In this document: positions 1 through 6,795 of the stretch, in pieces
How the letters are laid out: the number at the start of each line of letters is the position of its first letter
Position numbering within the stretch: the stretch's first letter is position 1
DNA from: Sandaracinobacteroides hominis
GTDB lineage: Bacteria; Pseudomonadota; Alphaproteobacteria; Sphingomonadales; Sphingomonadaceae
DNA length: 64,000 nucleotides
Assembly: GCF_016464365.1 (NCBI RefSeq)
Contig: NZ_JADCUC010000005.1
Location: 1-64,000 of the forward strand
Direction of reading: 5' to 3'
Notes under the pieces: model-generated
The model's input: the letters and a program-made list of their open reading frames with translations, nothing else
Told to the model about the DNA's origin: nothing
Databases searched by the model: none
Position numbers and translations under genes: made by a program

Positions 1-1
1 G

Positions 2-115
2 TTCGGCCGCCTCACAGACTGGAGGCGCATCCACACCAGATACGCCCCCTGCGCGCACACCTTCTTCTCAGCCATCTGCATCGCCGCAACCGTCATCTTC
101 CGGATCAGTCAATGA
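2..115 (+). CDS. IS5-family transposase, C-terminal fragment cut by the window edge
   Basis: The first 37 codons read in frame from base 2 to a TGA at 113-115 and encode the end of an IS5-type DDE transposase. The order FGRLTDWRRI, then TRYAPCAHTFFSA, then a hydrophobic tail, is the usual C-terminus of that family (K/RDWRRIATRYD followed by a hydrophobic end). The rest of the gene lies left of the window, so I cannot say whether the copy is intact. It forms the left border of a low-GC block ending in a second insertion sequence at 2641-3879, which suggests an accessory region built by mobile elements. The assignment rests on the motif alone. Confidence 0.72.
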   Translation, partial: FGRLTDWRRIHTRYAPCAHTFFSAICIAATVIFRISQ

Positions 116-128
116 GTCCTGAGCCTAG
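114..128. repeat. Possible right terminal repeat of the IS5-type element
   Basis: Just after the transposase stop the sequence GAGTCCTGAGCCTAG looks like the short terminal inverted repeat expected a few bases downstream of an IS5-family transposase gene. The matching left end is outside the window, so this is a guess from position. Confidence 0.3.
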
Positions 129-191
129 CATTCTGGAATTACATATCCAGCTCTACCAAACAAATCTTGCAATTATGCAAAGCCATAAAAA

Positions 192-221
192 AATAGTTAA
201 ATGTGAACTATTAAGTAGTTC
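192..221. promoter_or_regulatory. Overlapping inverted repeats upstream of the LuxR-type regulator
   Basis: AATAGTT (192-198) and AACTATT (206-212) form a perfect 7-bp inverted repeat with a 7-base gap. GAACTA (205-210) and TAGTTC (216-221) form a second one that shares the middle arm. Three half-sites with alternating orientation in an AT-rich intergenic region look like a repressor operator. A TATAAA at 303-308 could be the -10 box of the promoter for the gene at 383. I see no convincing -35 box. The surrounding 116-382 carries no credible gene. Confidence 0.4.
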
Positions 222-382
222 ATTATTTTCTGCCAGTTATAGTGACATTTTTCCGATCAATCCTCATCAAGTTTGGCGACTTTTAACAAGTGCAACACTC
301 GCTATAAAAGCTTGATATCTATCAATGCGAGGTTAACAAGCGGGTATCGGAATGTTGCATCGGTGTTGGAGTTGCATGGGAA

Positions 383-1048
383 ATGGAAATTGATTGCGCC
401 GCGAACGCAGGGGGTGTGAAGCGGCTCACGGAAGGTCAGAAGGAATGCCTCCGGCTGGTATATACGCATTTGACATCGAAAGAGATTGCTCGCGTTTTGG
501 GCATATCTCCCCACACGGTTGATCAACGGCTCAAGCAGGCCCTGAAGACGATCGGCGTTCCTAGCCGAACAGAGGCTGCAAAGATGCTGATTGCAACGGA
601 AGGTTCGGGATACCAACGCTTGGTATACCAGACCGACGACCGAGATGCTTCTGAACGCGCCAAACCGCGGGCCGCTGCGGAAGCGTCGCCCTACCAGACG
701 TTGGTATACCAAGCATCGGACATTCCAGAGTTCTCACCAACCAACGACAACATTGATCGTCAGGCATATGCCGGCCCGAATGTGGACTATTCGATCGTGC
801 TGCATGAACAACGAGTTTCGCTGGAACATAATGCGCACGAGGATCAGTCAATATTCGGCTCGGAGGGCTTGACCTTTGGAGGCAATGTGCCGCTGGAGGA
901 TAAGAGCGAAGGATCTTTTTGGGGCCGACAGAACAACATGACTGCCAGCAAGCGAATAGGAATAATTCTCGTTCTTACTTTCCTGGCAGCAATGACGTTC
1001 ACCAGCGTCCTCTCTGGTCTTCAAGCCCTGTCCGCCATGCAACATTGA
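383..1048 (+). CDS. LuxR-type HTH regulator with a C-terminal membrane helix
   Basis: This 221-residue protein has a LuxR/GerE-type helix-turn-helix at residues 14-72. It contains the family pattern LTEGQKECL, then SKEIARVLGISPHTVDQRLKQA, then a short helix ending SRTEAAKML. The HTH is N-terminal with no receiver or autoinducer domain. A polar linker of about 110 residues follows, carrying the motif YQxLVYQ twice (77-83 and 104-110). A single hydrophobic helix lies at about 191-213, so the regulator is probably tethered to the inner membrane. It opens a same-strand run of four genes ending in a RadC-like protein at 2561. Membrane-anchored LuxR-type regulators sense signals across the membrane in other systems. 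The signal here is unknown. A GGAG lies about 12 bases before the chosen ATG. Confidence 0.8.
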   Translation: MEIDCAANAGGVKRLTEGQKECLRLVYTHLTSKEIARVLGISPHTVDQRLKQALKTIGVPSRTEAAKMLIATEGSGYQRLVYQTDDRDASERAKPRAAAEASPYQTLVYQASDIPEFSPTNDNIDRQAYAGPNVDYSIVLHEQRVSLEHNAHEDQSIFGSEGLTFGGNVPLEDKSEGSFWGRQNNMTASKRIGIILVLTFLAAMTFTSVLSGLQALSAMQH

Positions 1049-1088
1049 CCCCCTTTGGGTCCAAATGTTGAATGGAATGGAAACAACA

Positions 1089-1442
1089 ATGTCCGACAAC
1101 AAGATGCGCACTGCACGTCAAATGGCGAACAAGCTCTTTGCTACTGAACAAGCGATCGACGAGGCGTTTCGCAACGCTGCCGAGCTGGCAGCATTCATGC
1201 CTGTGGCTCGCCTTGAAACCAATGTCTCGGCCGCTGTCGGCCAAGAGGCGATCGAGCAGGTGGTGGCCACGATGAGCATGCTCAGCAGGGCGCGCCGGCG
1301 CGCAATTTCGGTCCATGGTTCTCTCGCTGAGACACAGGAGAAAATTGGTCTCAGGCCGCACAATTTTGGCGGGTTTGTCGACAAGCCGAGCCATGCCGCC
1401 ATCGTGAAAGCTGTCGAGACAGCACAGCGGGTAGCAGCGTAA
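1089..1442 (+). CDS. Hypothetical protein in the LuxR-RadC cluster
   Basis: This is a 117-residue soluble protein with no signal peptide or membrane helix and no domain I recognise. The ORF can begin at 1065, but the ATG at 1089 (MSDNKMRTA) is better placed after GGAATGGAAA and avoids an unlikely N-terminus. The protein is mostly helical in composition, with alanine-rich stretches and a basic segment (SRARRRA) near the middle. It sits 40 bases after the LuxR-type gene and 28 bases before the next gene, all on one strand, so it is probably co-transcribed. Function unknown. Codon use is less GC-biased than in genes right of 4 kb. Confidence 0.6.
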   Translation: MSDNKMRTARQMANKLFATEQAIDEAFRNAAELAAFMPVARLETNVSAAVGQEAIEQVVATMSMLSRARRRAISVHGSLAETQEKIGLRPHNFGGFVDKPSHAAIVKAVETAQRVAA

Positions 1443-1470
1443 GCCGAGCCTGAAGCCGAGGAGAGAGCCA

Positions 1471-1878
1471 GTGCACATTGATCACATCCTCTACTTTCTG
1501 GCTCTCTCCATAGCGCTTCTGACCGCAGCAGTGGCTGGCGGCCGATGGGAGCGATTTATCGCTGCGACAATCCTGATTGCGTCGATCGCGACGCCACTTG
1601 TTCAAACAAGCACGTTCGGTGAGGTGGAGTATGGCATCCTGTTGGTGGATATAGCTCTGCTCGCAGCGCTCATCGTGGCCGCCATACGATCAGATAGATA
1701 CTGGCCGCTGGCTGCCGCATCGTTTCAACTCACCGGAATTGTCGTGCACATCACTCGCCTGGTCGGCGGGCCGGTAGATGCGGAGGCCTACGGCATTGCG
1801 GTAGTTATCTGGGCCTACCTCGTTCTGGCAGCGCTCGGCATTGGTTCAGCATTCGAAGTGAGGGTCAAATCGAAATGA
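1471..1878 (+). CDS. Small integral membrane protein of unknown function
   Basis: This 135-residue protein has about four hydrophobic segments (near residues 6-24, 29-46, 55-73 and 105-127), so it is very likely an inner-membrane protein. The start is a GTG at 1471, chosen because GAGGAGAG lies just upstream and because the first helix begins within a few residues. Its stop overlaps the start of the RadC-like gene (ATGA at 1875-1878), which implies translational coupling. No conserved catalytic or transport motif is visible. With the membrane-anchored LuxR-type protein at 383 it could form a membrane partner for the cluster, but that is inference. Confidence 0.6.
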   Translation: MHIDHILYFLALSIALLTAAVAGGRWERFIAATILIASIATPLVQTSTFGEVEYGILLVDIALLAALIVAAIRSDRYWPLAAASFQLTGIVVHITRLVGGPVDAEAYGIAVVIWAYLVLAALGIGSAFEVRVKSK

Positions 1879-2561
1879 GCTCAACCTCATCCCTCATGTG
1901 CGTGGATGATAAATCCCCAAAGCCGCTTCATCAGAGCATCGGCCGAACAGTATTGCCGGAAGACATCGGCGTCCTTTCCGGCCTTTTCGGTGCGATGGGC
2001 AAAAGCTCAGATCCGATGGACGCGGCCAGAAAGATTCTGGAGCGCGCCGGAAGCCTTGCAGCGGCATTTTCCCTCCATCCCACTCGGCTAAAATTCTATG
2101 GAGCCTCGCAAGATCAAATTAACGTATTGCAACTCGTTGCCAACGCAATGACCCTGACCTTGCGGCGATCCTCGGAGGACCGCCCAATTATGCAAAACAC
2201 GGAAGCTGTCCTGGACTATCTCCATGCAGACATGGCGCACCGACCAACCGAAGTTCTCCGAGTTCTTTTTCTCGGCCCCCACCTGCACCTGGTTCACGAT
2301 GAGATAATTGCCACCGGAACAGTCGATGGCGTCACGTGCAATACGAGGGAAATCGTGCTCAAGGCCGTCGAGGTGGGCGCTACCGCCATCATAATCTCTC
2401 ACAATCATCCCTCCGGTGTCCCCACCCCCTCACCGGAAGACGTTCGGTTCACACGCTATATCGCCGACGGCTGCAAGACAGTCGGGGTGCTGGTGTTGGA
2501 TCACATAGTTATCAGCAGAACGGGCCATTGCAGCCTGCGAGCAGAGGGCTTGATGAACTAG
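1875..2561 (+). CDS. radC: RadC-like JAB/MPN domain protein
   Basis: This 228-residue protein has the RadC C-terminal JAB/MPN domain. H176 and H178 sit in SHNHPSG and D189 in TPSPEDV, giving the JAMM metal-binding signature HxH(x)10D. A glutamate at residue 126 (RPTEVLRVLFL) is the expected fourth catalytic residue. The N-terminal half corresponds to the RadC helix-hairpin-helix region but is poorly conserved. RadC proteins are common on plasmids, phages and integrative elements. A DNA-repair role has been questioned and their function is unsettled. Here it closes a four-gene run and is followed after 79 bases by an IS3 element. The start overlaps the upstream membrane gene by four bases. Confidence 0.85.
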   Translation: MSSTSSLMCVDDKSPKPLHQSIGRTVLPEDIGVLSGLFGAMGKSSDPMDAARKILERAGSLAAAFSLHPTRLKFYGASQDQINVLQLVANAMTLTLRRSSEDRPIMQNTEAVLDYLHADMAHRPTEVLRVLFLGPHLHLVHDEIIATGTVDGVTCNTREIVLKAVEVGATAIIISHNHPSGVPTPSPEDVRFTRYIADGCKTVGVLVLDHIVISRTGHCSLRAEGLMN

Positions 2562-2640
2562 CGGCCGGGTTCTGCACGCAAATTACCGAGACCGATGCAA
2601 TGTGGCCGCAGGCGGATATGGACGGCAATGCGAAGGTATC

Positions 2641-2661
2641 TGACATGCACCCCTGAATTGG
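2641..2661. repeat. Left terminal inverted repeat of the IS3 element
   Basis: The first 16 bases, TGACATGCACCCCTGA, are identical to the inverted right end at 3864-3879. After that the two ends differ by a one-base offset. Confidence 0.9.
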
Positions 2662-2703
2662 CGCCATTTTTGAGTAGAGTCCGTTTCCCGAGGAGACGGA
2701 CGA

Positions 2704-3078
2704 ATGAAGCGAAGCAGGTTTTCAGACGAGCAGATCATCGCGATCGTGAAGGAGCAGGAGGCGGGGATGGCGACCGCCGAGGTCTGCCGACGGCACGGGA
2801 TCAGTTTGGCTACGTTCTACAAATGGAAGGCCAAGTACGGCGGCCTGGAGGTTTCTGAGGCCAAGCGGCTGCGGTCGCTGGAAGATGAGAACGCCAAGCT
2901 GAAGAAGCTGCTTGCGGAGGCGATGCTGGACATCGCGGTGTTGAAAGACATCTCTGCAAAAAATGGTGACGCCCGACGCGAAGCGGAATGCGGTTGCCCA
3001 TGCCCGGGAGCAGTTCGGGCTGAGCGAGCGGCGGGCGTGCAGTCTGATCGGTGTTGCCAGGCGGGTGGTTCGCTATGA
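2704..3078 (+). CDS. IS3-family transposase OrfA (HTH protein), read-through frame
   Basis: OrfA binds the IS ends and is normally joined to OrfB by -1 ribosomal frameshifting. The first 86 or so residues are a typical OrfA: an HTH_8/TnpA fold ([16 protein letters not shown], then [24 protein letters not shown]) and a leucine-zipper-like helix ([24 protein letters not shown]). OrfB begins at 2963 in the +1 frame relative to OrfA. Related elements, as I remember them, carry a longer A-run and an OrfA that ends soon after it. Here the run is six A (2958-2963) and the frame stays open to 3078, so the last 38 residues are probably not native. This may be a one-base deletion. Confidence 0.8.
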   Translation: MKRSRFSDEQIIAIVKEQEAGMATAEVCRRHGISLATFYKWKAKYGGLEVSEAKRLRSLEDENAKLKKLLAEAMLDIAVLKDISAKNGDARREAECGCPCPGAVRAERAAGVQSDRCCQAGGSL

Positions 3079-3853
3079 ACCGACCCGTCCTGATGATGCG
3101 GGCCTGCGCGTCAGGCTGCGCGAGCTGGCCGGCGAACGGCGGCGGTTCGGCTATCGGCGCCTGGGCTATCTATTGGCTCGAGAAGGGCTGGCGCCGAACC
3201 ACAAGAAGCTGCTGCGGATCTATCGGGAGGAAGGGTTGAAGGTGCGCCGCCGCGGCGGCCGCAAGCGGGCGCTGGGCACCAGAGCGCCGATGACGATGCC
3301 GCAGGGGCCGAACCAGCGCTGGAGCCTCGACTTCGTATCTGATGCCTTTGCGTGTGGACGGCGCTTCCGCATCCTGCGCGTGGTCGACGACTTTACGCGG
3401 GAATGCTTGGCGCTGGTGGCCGACACGTCGTTGTCAGGTGCCCGGGTCGCGCGGGAGCTGGATGGTGTGCTTGCCGCACGCGGCAAGCCGCTGACGGTGG
3501 TCAGCGACAATGGCACCGAGCTCACCTCGACCTCGATCCTGCGCTGGTCACAGGAACGCCAGGTCGAATGGCATTACATCGCGCCGGGCAAGCCGACGCA
3601 GAACGCCTTCGTGGAATCGTTCAACGGCCGGCTGCGCGACGAATGCCTCAACGAGACGCTGTTCACATCGCTGGCCCACGCCAGATCGATCCTGGCTGCC
3701 TGGAAGCATGACTACAACACGGTCAGGCCGCACTCGAAACTGGGCGGACGCACCCCCGCCGAGATCGCCGGACAACGGGGTTGGGGGCATGCCCCCAACC
3801 CCGTTGCCATCACATCAACCATCAGCCACCAAAGCAAAGGACTCTACTTCTGA
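2963..3853 (+). CDS. IS3-family transposase OrfB (DDE catalytic subunit)
   Basis: This 296-residue protein has the HTH_21 segment ([15 protein letters not shown]) followed by an rve integrase core. The three catalytic acidic residues are visible in [19 protein letters not shown] and [17 protein letters not shown], the standard DDE arrangement. The C-terminus [21 protein letters not shown] is also diagnostic of IS3 OrfB. The start codon lies inside the OrfA frame at the end of an A-run, as expected for the frameshift type of expression. The protein is full length and apparently intact. Whether the element can still move depends on making an OrfAB fusion, for which the A-run here seems one base short. 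Confidence 0.93.
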   Translation: MVTPDAKRNAVAHAREQFGLSERRACSLIGVARRVVRYEPTRPDDAGLRVRLRELAGERRRFGYRRLGYLLAREGLAPNHKKLLRIYREEGLKVRRRGGRKRALGTRAPMTMPQGPNQRWSLDFVSDAFACGRRFRILRVVDDFTRECLALVADTSLSGARVARELDGVLAARGKPLTVVSDNGTELTSTSILRWSQERQVEWHYIAPGKPTQNAFVESFNGRLRDECLNETLFTSLAHARSILAAWKHDYNTVRPHSKLGGRTPAEIAGQRGWGHAPNPVAITSTISHQSKGLYF

Positions 3854-3858
3854 ACGGT

Positions 3859-3879
3859 ACCAATCAGGGGTGCATGTCA
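3859..3879. repeat. Right terminal inverted repeat of the IS3 element
   Basis: This is the inverted copy of the left end, with 16 outer bases identical. It lies six bases after the OrfB stop. Confidence 0.9.
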
Positions 3880-4144
3880 GCGTTTTTGCGTCATTTTTGG
3901 TTGGTTCTCAGCTGGGCGCGATTTTCGCGGGCTAACCATTCCATAGTGACGTGAATCCACTCTTGGCTGGTTTCGACAGTCATTGCCCGTGTTCCGGACA
4001 GGTGGTGCGGTCGGGTGGAAGCTGGAACCAACGGCGCTGGCGTTCCATGCGCGGGGAACTCCGCTGTTCTGGATGGCGCGGGCTACCATCCGCGCGGAAA
4101 TGGTGAGCTGAGCGAGCGGAGGCGCTGCCCCCGCCCGCCCCGGT

Positions 4145-5218
4145 TCAGGGCATCAGTGGTCCATGCGGCAGGCGCGGCAGGACATGGCGGGCAAAGAGGT
4201 CCGCCTCTGCCGCATGTGGATAGCCGGAGAAGATGAACGCCTGGATCCCCATCGCGCGATAGCGTTCGAGCTTCGCCAGCACCTGATCCGGGTCGCCGAC
4301 GATTGCCGCACCGCAGCCGGAGCGCGCACGGCCGATGCCGGTCCACAGATGCGCTTCGGCGTAGCCGTCCGCGGCTGCGGTTTCGCGCAGGGCAAGCTGC
4401 GCATTCACGCCGGCCGATTTCGAATCCAGCGACTTGGCCTTGATCGCCGCACCCTGCGCTGCATCCAGCTTTGAAAGCAGCCGGTCTGCGGCGGTGCGGG
4501 CTTCGGCCTCGGTTTCGCGGACGACGACATGGGCGCGATAGCCGAACTTCAGCGTGCGGCCATATTTCGCGGCGCGGGCCGTCATGTCGGCGATGATGTC
4601 CTTCACCACGTCTTCGCGGTCGGGCCACATCAGGAACACGTCGCAGCCGCGCGCGGCAGCATCGCGGGCGTCGGGGGAAAGCCCGCCGAAATAGAGCGGC
4701 GGCGCCTTGCCCGACACCATGGAGACTCCGGACGGCTCCACCTTCAGCTTCCAGAACTCGCCGTCATGGTCGAGCGGCTGGCCGTTCAGCAGGGTCTTCA
4801 GGATGTGCATGGCCTCCACCGTGCGCCGATAGCGCGGGGCGGATTCCAGCGTTTCGCCGGGGAGGTCGGAGGAGATGATGTTGATGGTCAGCCGGCCGCC
4901 CAGGATGCGATCGATGGTGGCGATCTGGCGGGCCAGCTGCGGCGGCCAGCTCTCGCCGATGCGGACCGCCATCAGCAGGCGGATGCGTTTCACCAGCGTG
5001 GCGATGGCGGCGGCGAACGCCGTGGTATCGATGCCCAGCGCATAGCCGGACGGCAGCAGGATATTGTCGAACCCCAGGCTGTCGGCCTGCATCACGATAT
5101 CGCGGCAATGCTCCCAGCTGGATCTGAGCAGCGGGTCGGGAACGCCCAGAAACTCATAGTCGTCGTCGCACAGCGCGGAAAACCAGCTGACTTCGCAGGT
5201 GGGATTGGTGGCACTCAT
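4145..5218 (-). CDS. LLM-class FMNH2-dependent monooxygenase (alkanesulfonate monooxygenase-like)
   Basis: This 357-residue enzyme belongs to the bacterial luciferase family and resembles SsuD, which cleaves alkanesulfonates to sulfite and an aldehyde using FMNH2 and oxygen. Family features include EVSWFSALCDDDY near the start, ADSLGFDNILLPSGY, IATIDRILGGRLTINIISS and LYFGGLSPDARDAAAR in the middle, and IFSGYPHAAEADLFARHVLPRL at the end. The ORF continues far upstream, but the ATG at 5218 is preceded by GGAGAG and matches the family start. It is alone on the minus strand, divergent from the glutathione transferase gene. There is no ssu transporter or flavin reductase next to it, so the substrate is uncertain. 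Confidence 0.85.
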   Translation of the reverse strand: MSATNPTCEVSWFSALCDDDYEFLGVPDPLLRSSWEHCRDIVMQADSLGFDNILLPSGYALGIDTTAFAAAIATLVKRIRLLMAVRIGESWPPQLARQIATIDRILGGRLTINIISSDLPGETLESAPRYRRTVEAMHILKTLLNGQPLDHDGEFWKLKVEPSGVSMVSGKAPPLYFGGLSPDARDAAARGCDVFLMWPDREDVVKDIIADMTARAAKYGRTLKFGYRAHVVVRETEAEARTAADRLLSKLDAAQGAAIKAKSLDSKSAGVNAQLALRETAAADGYAEAHLWTGIGRARSGCGAAIVGDPDQVLAKLERYRAMGIQAFIFSGYPHAAEADLFARHVLPRLPHGPLMP

Positions 5219-5389
5219 GGCAGGTTCTCTCCGATCGATGTTTGCAACACTGCATACCATTGCGAGCGTGTCCAGCGTTGCCGGAATGGGCGGGCCGAAT
5301 GCCGGGACCGTGTCTGAAAAGCCAGTTGAACGCGCGTGCATCGCTCTGCTTGATGGGGCCGGCTTTCGCCCGGCAATGGAGATGCCCGC

Positions 5390-6088
5390 ATGATCGAGCT
5401 GCTGACAGCGCCGACGCCCAATGGCTGGAAAATCACCGTGATGCTGGAGGAGTGCGGCCTCCCGTATCGGGTGAAATGGATCAACATCGGCCGGGGCGAG
5501 CAATTCACCCCGGAGTTCCTGGCCGTGAGCCCGAACAACCGCATTCCGGCCATCGTCGACCATGGCCCGGCCGATGGCGGCGAGGCCGTCTCCGTCTTCG
5601 AAACCGGCGCCATCCTTGTCTATCTGGCGGAAAAGTCGGGCCAGTTCCTCCCCACCGACGTGCGCCACCGCAAGGCGGTGCTGGAATGGCTGTTCTGGCA
5701 GGTCGGCGGGCTGGGGCCGATGCTGGGGCAACACGGGCATTTCAAGCTCTACGCCCCGGACCGCATCGCCTACGCAACCGAGCGCTACCGGACCGAAACG
5801 CTCCGCCTCTACGGCGTGCTCGACCGGCAACTGGCGCAAAACGAACATGTCGCAGGCGCCGACTACAGCATCGCCGACATGGCCTGCTTCCCGTGGATCC
5901 AGACCTATCGGGCGCAGGAAATCGACCTGCCCGCCTTCCCCCACCTGAAACGCTGGTACGAGCAGGTGAAGCAACGCCCCGGGCTCCGCCGCGGCATGGA
6001 AGTCGGCCGCGACCGTATCAACCGCCAGCCGCAGGCAGATGCAGAAACCCGCAAGCTGCTGTTCGGCATAAAGGACGACGTCCAATGA
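5390..6088 (+). CDS. Nu-class glutathione S-transferase (YfcG/YghU-like)
   Basis: This 232-residue cytosolic protein has a thioredoxin-fold N-terminal domain (about 1-85) and an all-helical C-terminal domain. TPNGWKI at residues 9-15 is the motif of Nu-class enzymes, which use glutathione in disulfide reduction. The cis-proline segment RIPAI (51-55) and the glutathione-binding ET pair (71-72) are in place. The helical domain contains the N-capping segment YSIADMACFPWI. A GGAGA precedes the ATG. Its stop overlaps the start of the next gene (ATGA), so the two are co-translated and may share a glutathione-dependent task. Confidence 0.88.
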   Translation: MIELLTAPTPNGWKITVMLEECGLPYRVKWINIGRGEQFTPEFLAVSPNNRIPAIVDHGPADGGEAVSVFETGAILVYLAEKSGQFLPTDVRHRKAVLEWLFWQVGGLGPMLGQHGHFKLYAPDRIAYATERYRTETLRLYGVLDRQLAQNEHVAGADYSIADMACFPWIQTYRAQEIDLPAFPHLKRWYEQVKQRPGLRRGMEVGRDRINRQPQADAETRKLLFGIKDDVQ

Positions 6089-6699
6089 TCGCCACCGAAG
6101 TCTTCTTCGATCTCTCCTCGCCCTGGACCTGCATCGCCTTCCACAACTTCCGCACATGGGCCGACGCCAACGGCGCGCCGGTAAGCTGGCGCCCGTTCCT
6201 GGTCGGCGGTGTGTTCAACGCCGTCAACGACAGCGTCTATGCCGCGCGGCAGAACGCGGACAATCCGAAGATGCGCCTCAGCTTCGTCTGGCTGAAGGAA
6301 TGGGCGGCGCTTGCCGGCGTGCCGATGCACTTCCCCTCGCCATACCATCCGGTGAAGTCGGTCCACGCCATGCGCTTCTGCTGCGCGCTGGAGCCGGATC
6401 AGGCGGCGCTGCTCCGCTTCGCTGAAGCGGCATTCAACGCCTATTTCACCGACGCCCGCAACCTCGACGATCCGACGGTTCTGATCGCAATCGCCAACGA
6501 GGCCGGCCTGGACGGCGCAGCCCTCGCCGAACGCGCGCAAACCCCGGAAATCAAGGACCGCCTGCGCGCCAACACGCAGGAGGCGATCGACCGCGGTGCC
6601 TTCGGCTCCCCCACCTTCTTCGTCGGCGGCACATATATGTATTTCGGCAACGACCAGCTGCCGCTGGTGCAAAGGCGCATTTCCGCATCGCCATCGTAG
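6085..6699 (+). CDS. 2-hydroxychromene-2-carboxylate isomerase / DsbA-family (kappa GST-like) protein
   Basis: This 204-residue protein has the DsbA-like fold of the HCCA-isomerase/kappa GST group. The start FFDLSSPWTCIAFHN carries the SxPW catalytic-serine region, followed by WRPFLVGGVFNAVN and, near the end, GAFGSPTFFVGG and YFGNDQLPLV. HCCA isomerases use glutathione in naphthalene degradation, but most chromosomal relatives have unknown substrates. The overlap with the Nu-class transferase gene supports a glutathione-linked role. The last residues (QRRISASPS) do not look like the usual ending, so the 3' end may have been altered by a small rearrangement. Confidence 0.82.
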   Translation: MIATEVFFDLSSPWTCIAFHNFRTWADANGAPVSWRPFLVGGVFNAVNDSVYAARQNADNPKMRLSFVWLKEWAALAGVPMHFPSPYHPVKSVHAMRFCCALEPDQAALLRFAEAAFNAYFTDARNLDDPTVLIAIANEAGLDGAALAERAQTPEIKDRLRANTQEAIDRGAFGSPTFFVGGTYMYFGNDQLPLVQRRISASPS

Positions 6700-6795
6700 A
6701 AGTGGAGCGCCTTCTCCTGATTTGAAAGCAAGAGTCGGAGTGCGGCCCATATCGCGTTGGAATAGCTCTGGATCGAAGATGCGGAGGACGAACCC

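Larger units (their letters stand above)
2641..3879 (+). mobile_element. IS3-family (IS407-like) insertion sequence, 1239 bp
   Basis: The element is bounded by TGACATGCACCCCTGA at the left and its inverted copy at the right, starting TG and ending CA as in the IS3 family. It contains the usual two overlapping ORFs, a small HTH protein and a DDE transposase. Its length fits IS407-type elements. The bases just outside (TATC at 2637-2640 and GCGT at 3880-3883) do not match, so no target duplication is visible. Confidence 0.92.

Noticed and set aside
112-315. A 67-residue ORF just after the IS5-type transposase tail
   Set aside because: It starts inside the end of the insertion sequence, has no RBS, and runs through AT-rich leader sequence with the operator-like repeats. 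Its amino-acid composition gives no support.
5219-6157. N-terminal extension of the flavin monooxygenase frame
   Set aside because: The extra 313 residues lie opposite the glutathione-transferase gene and are not similar to the family. The ATG at 5218 has an RBS and the expected start.
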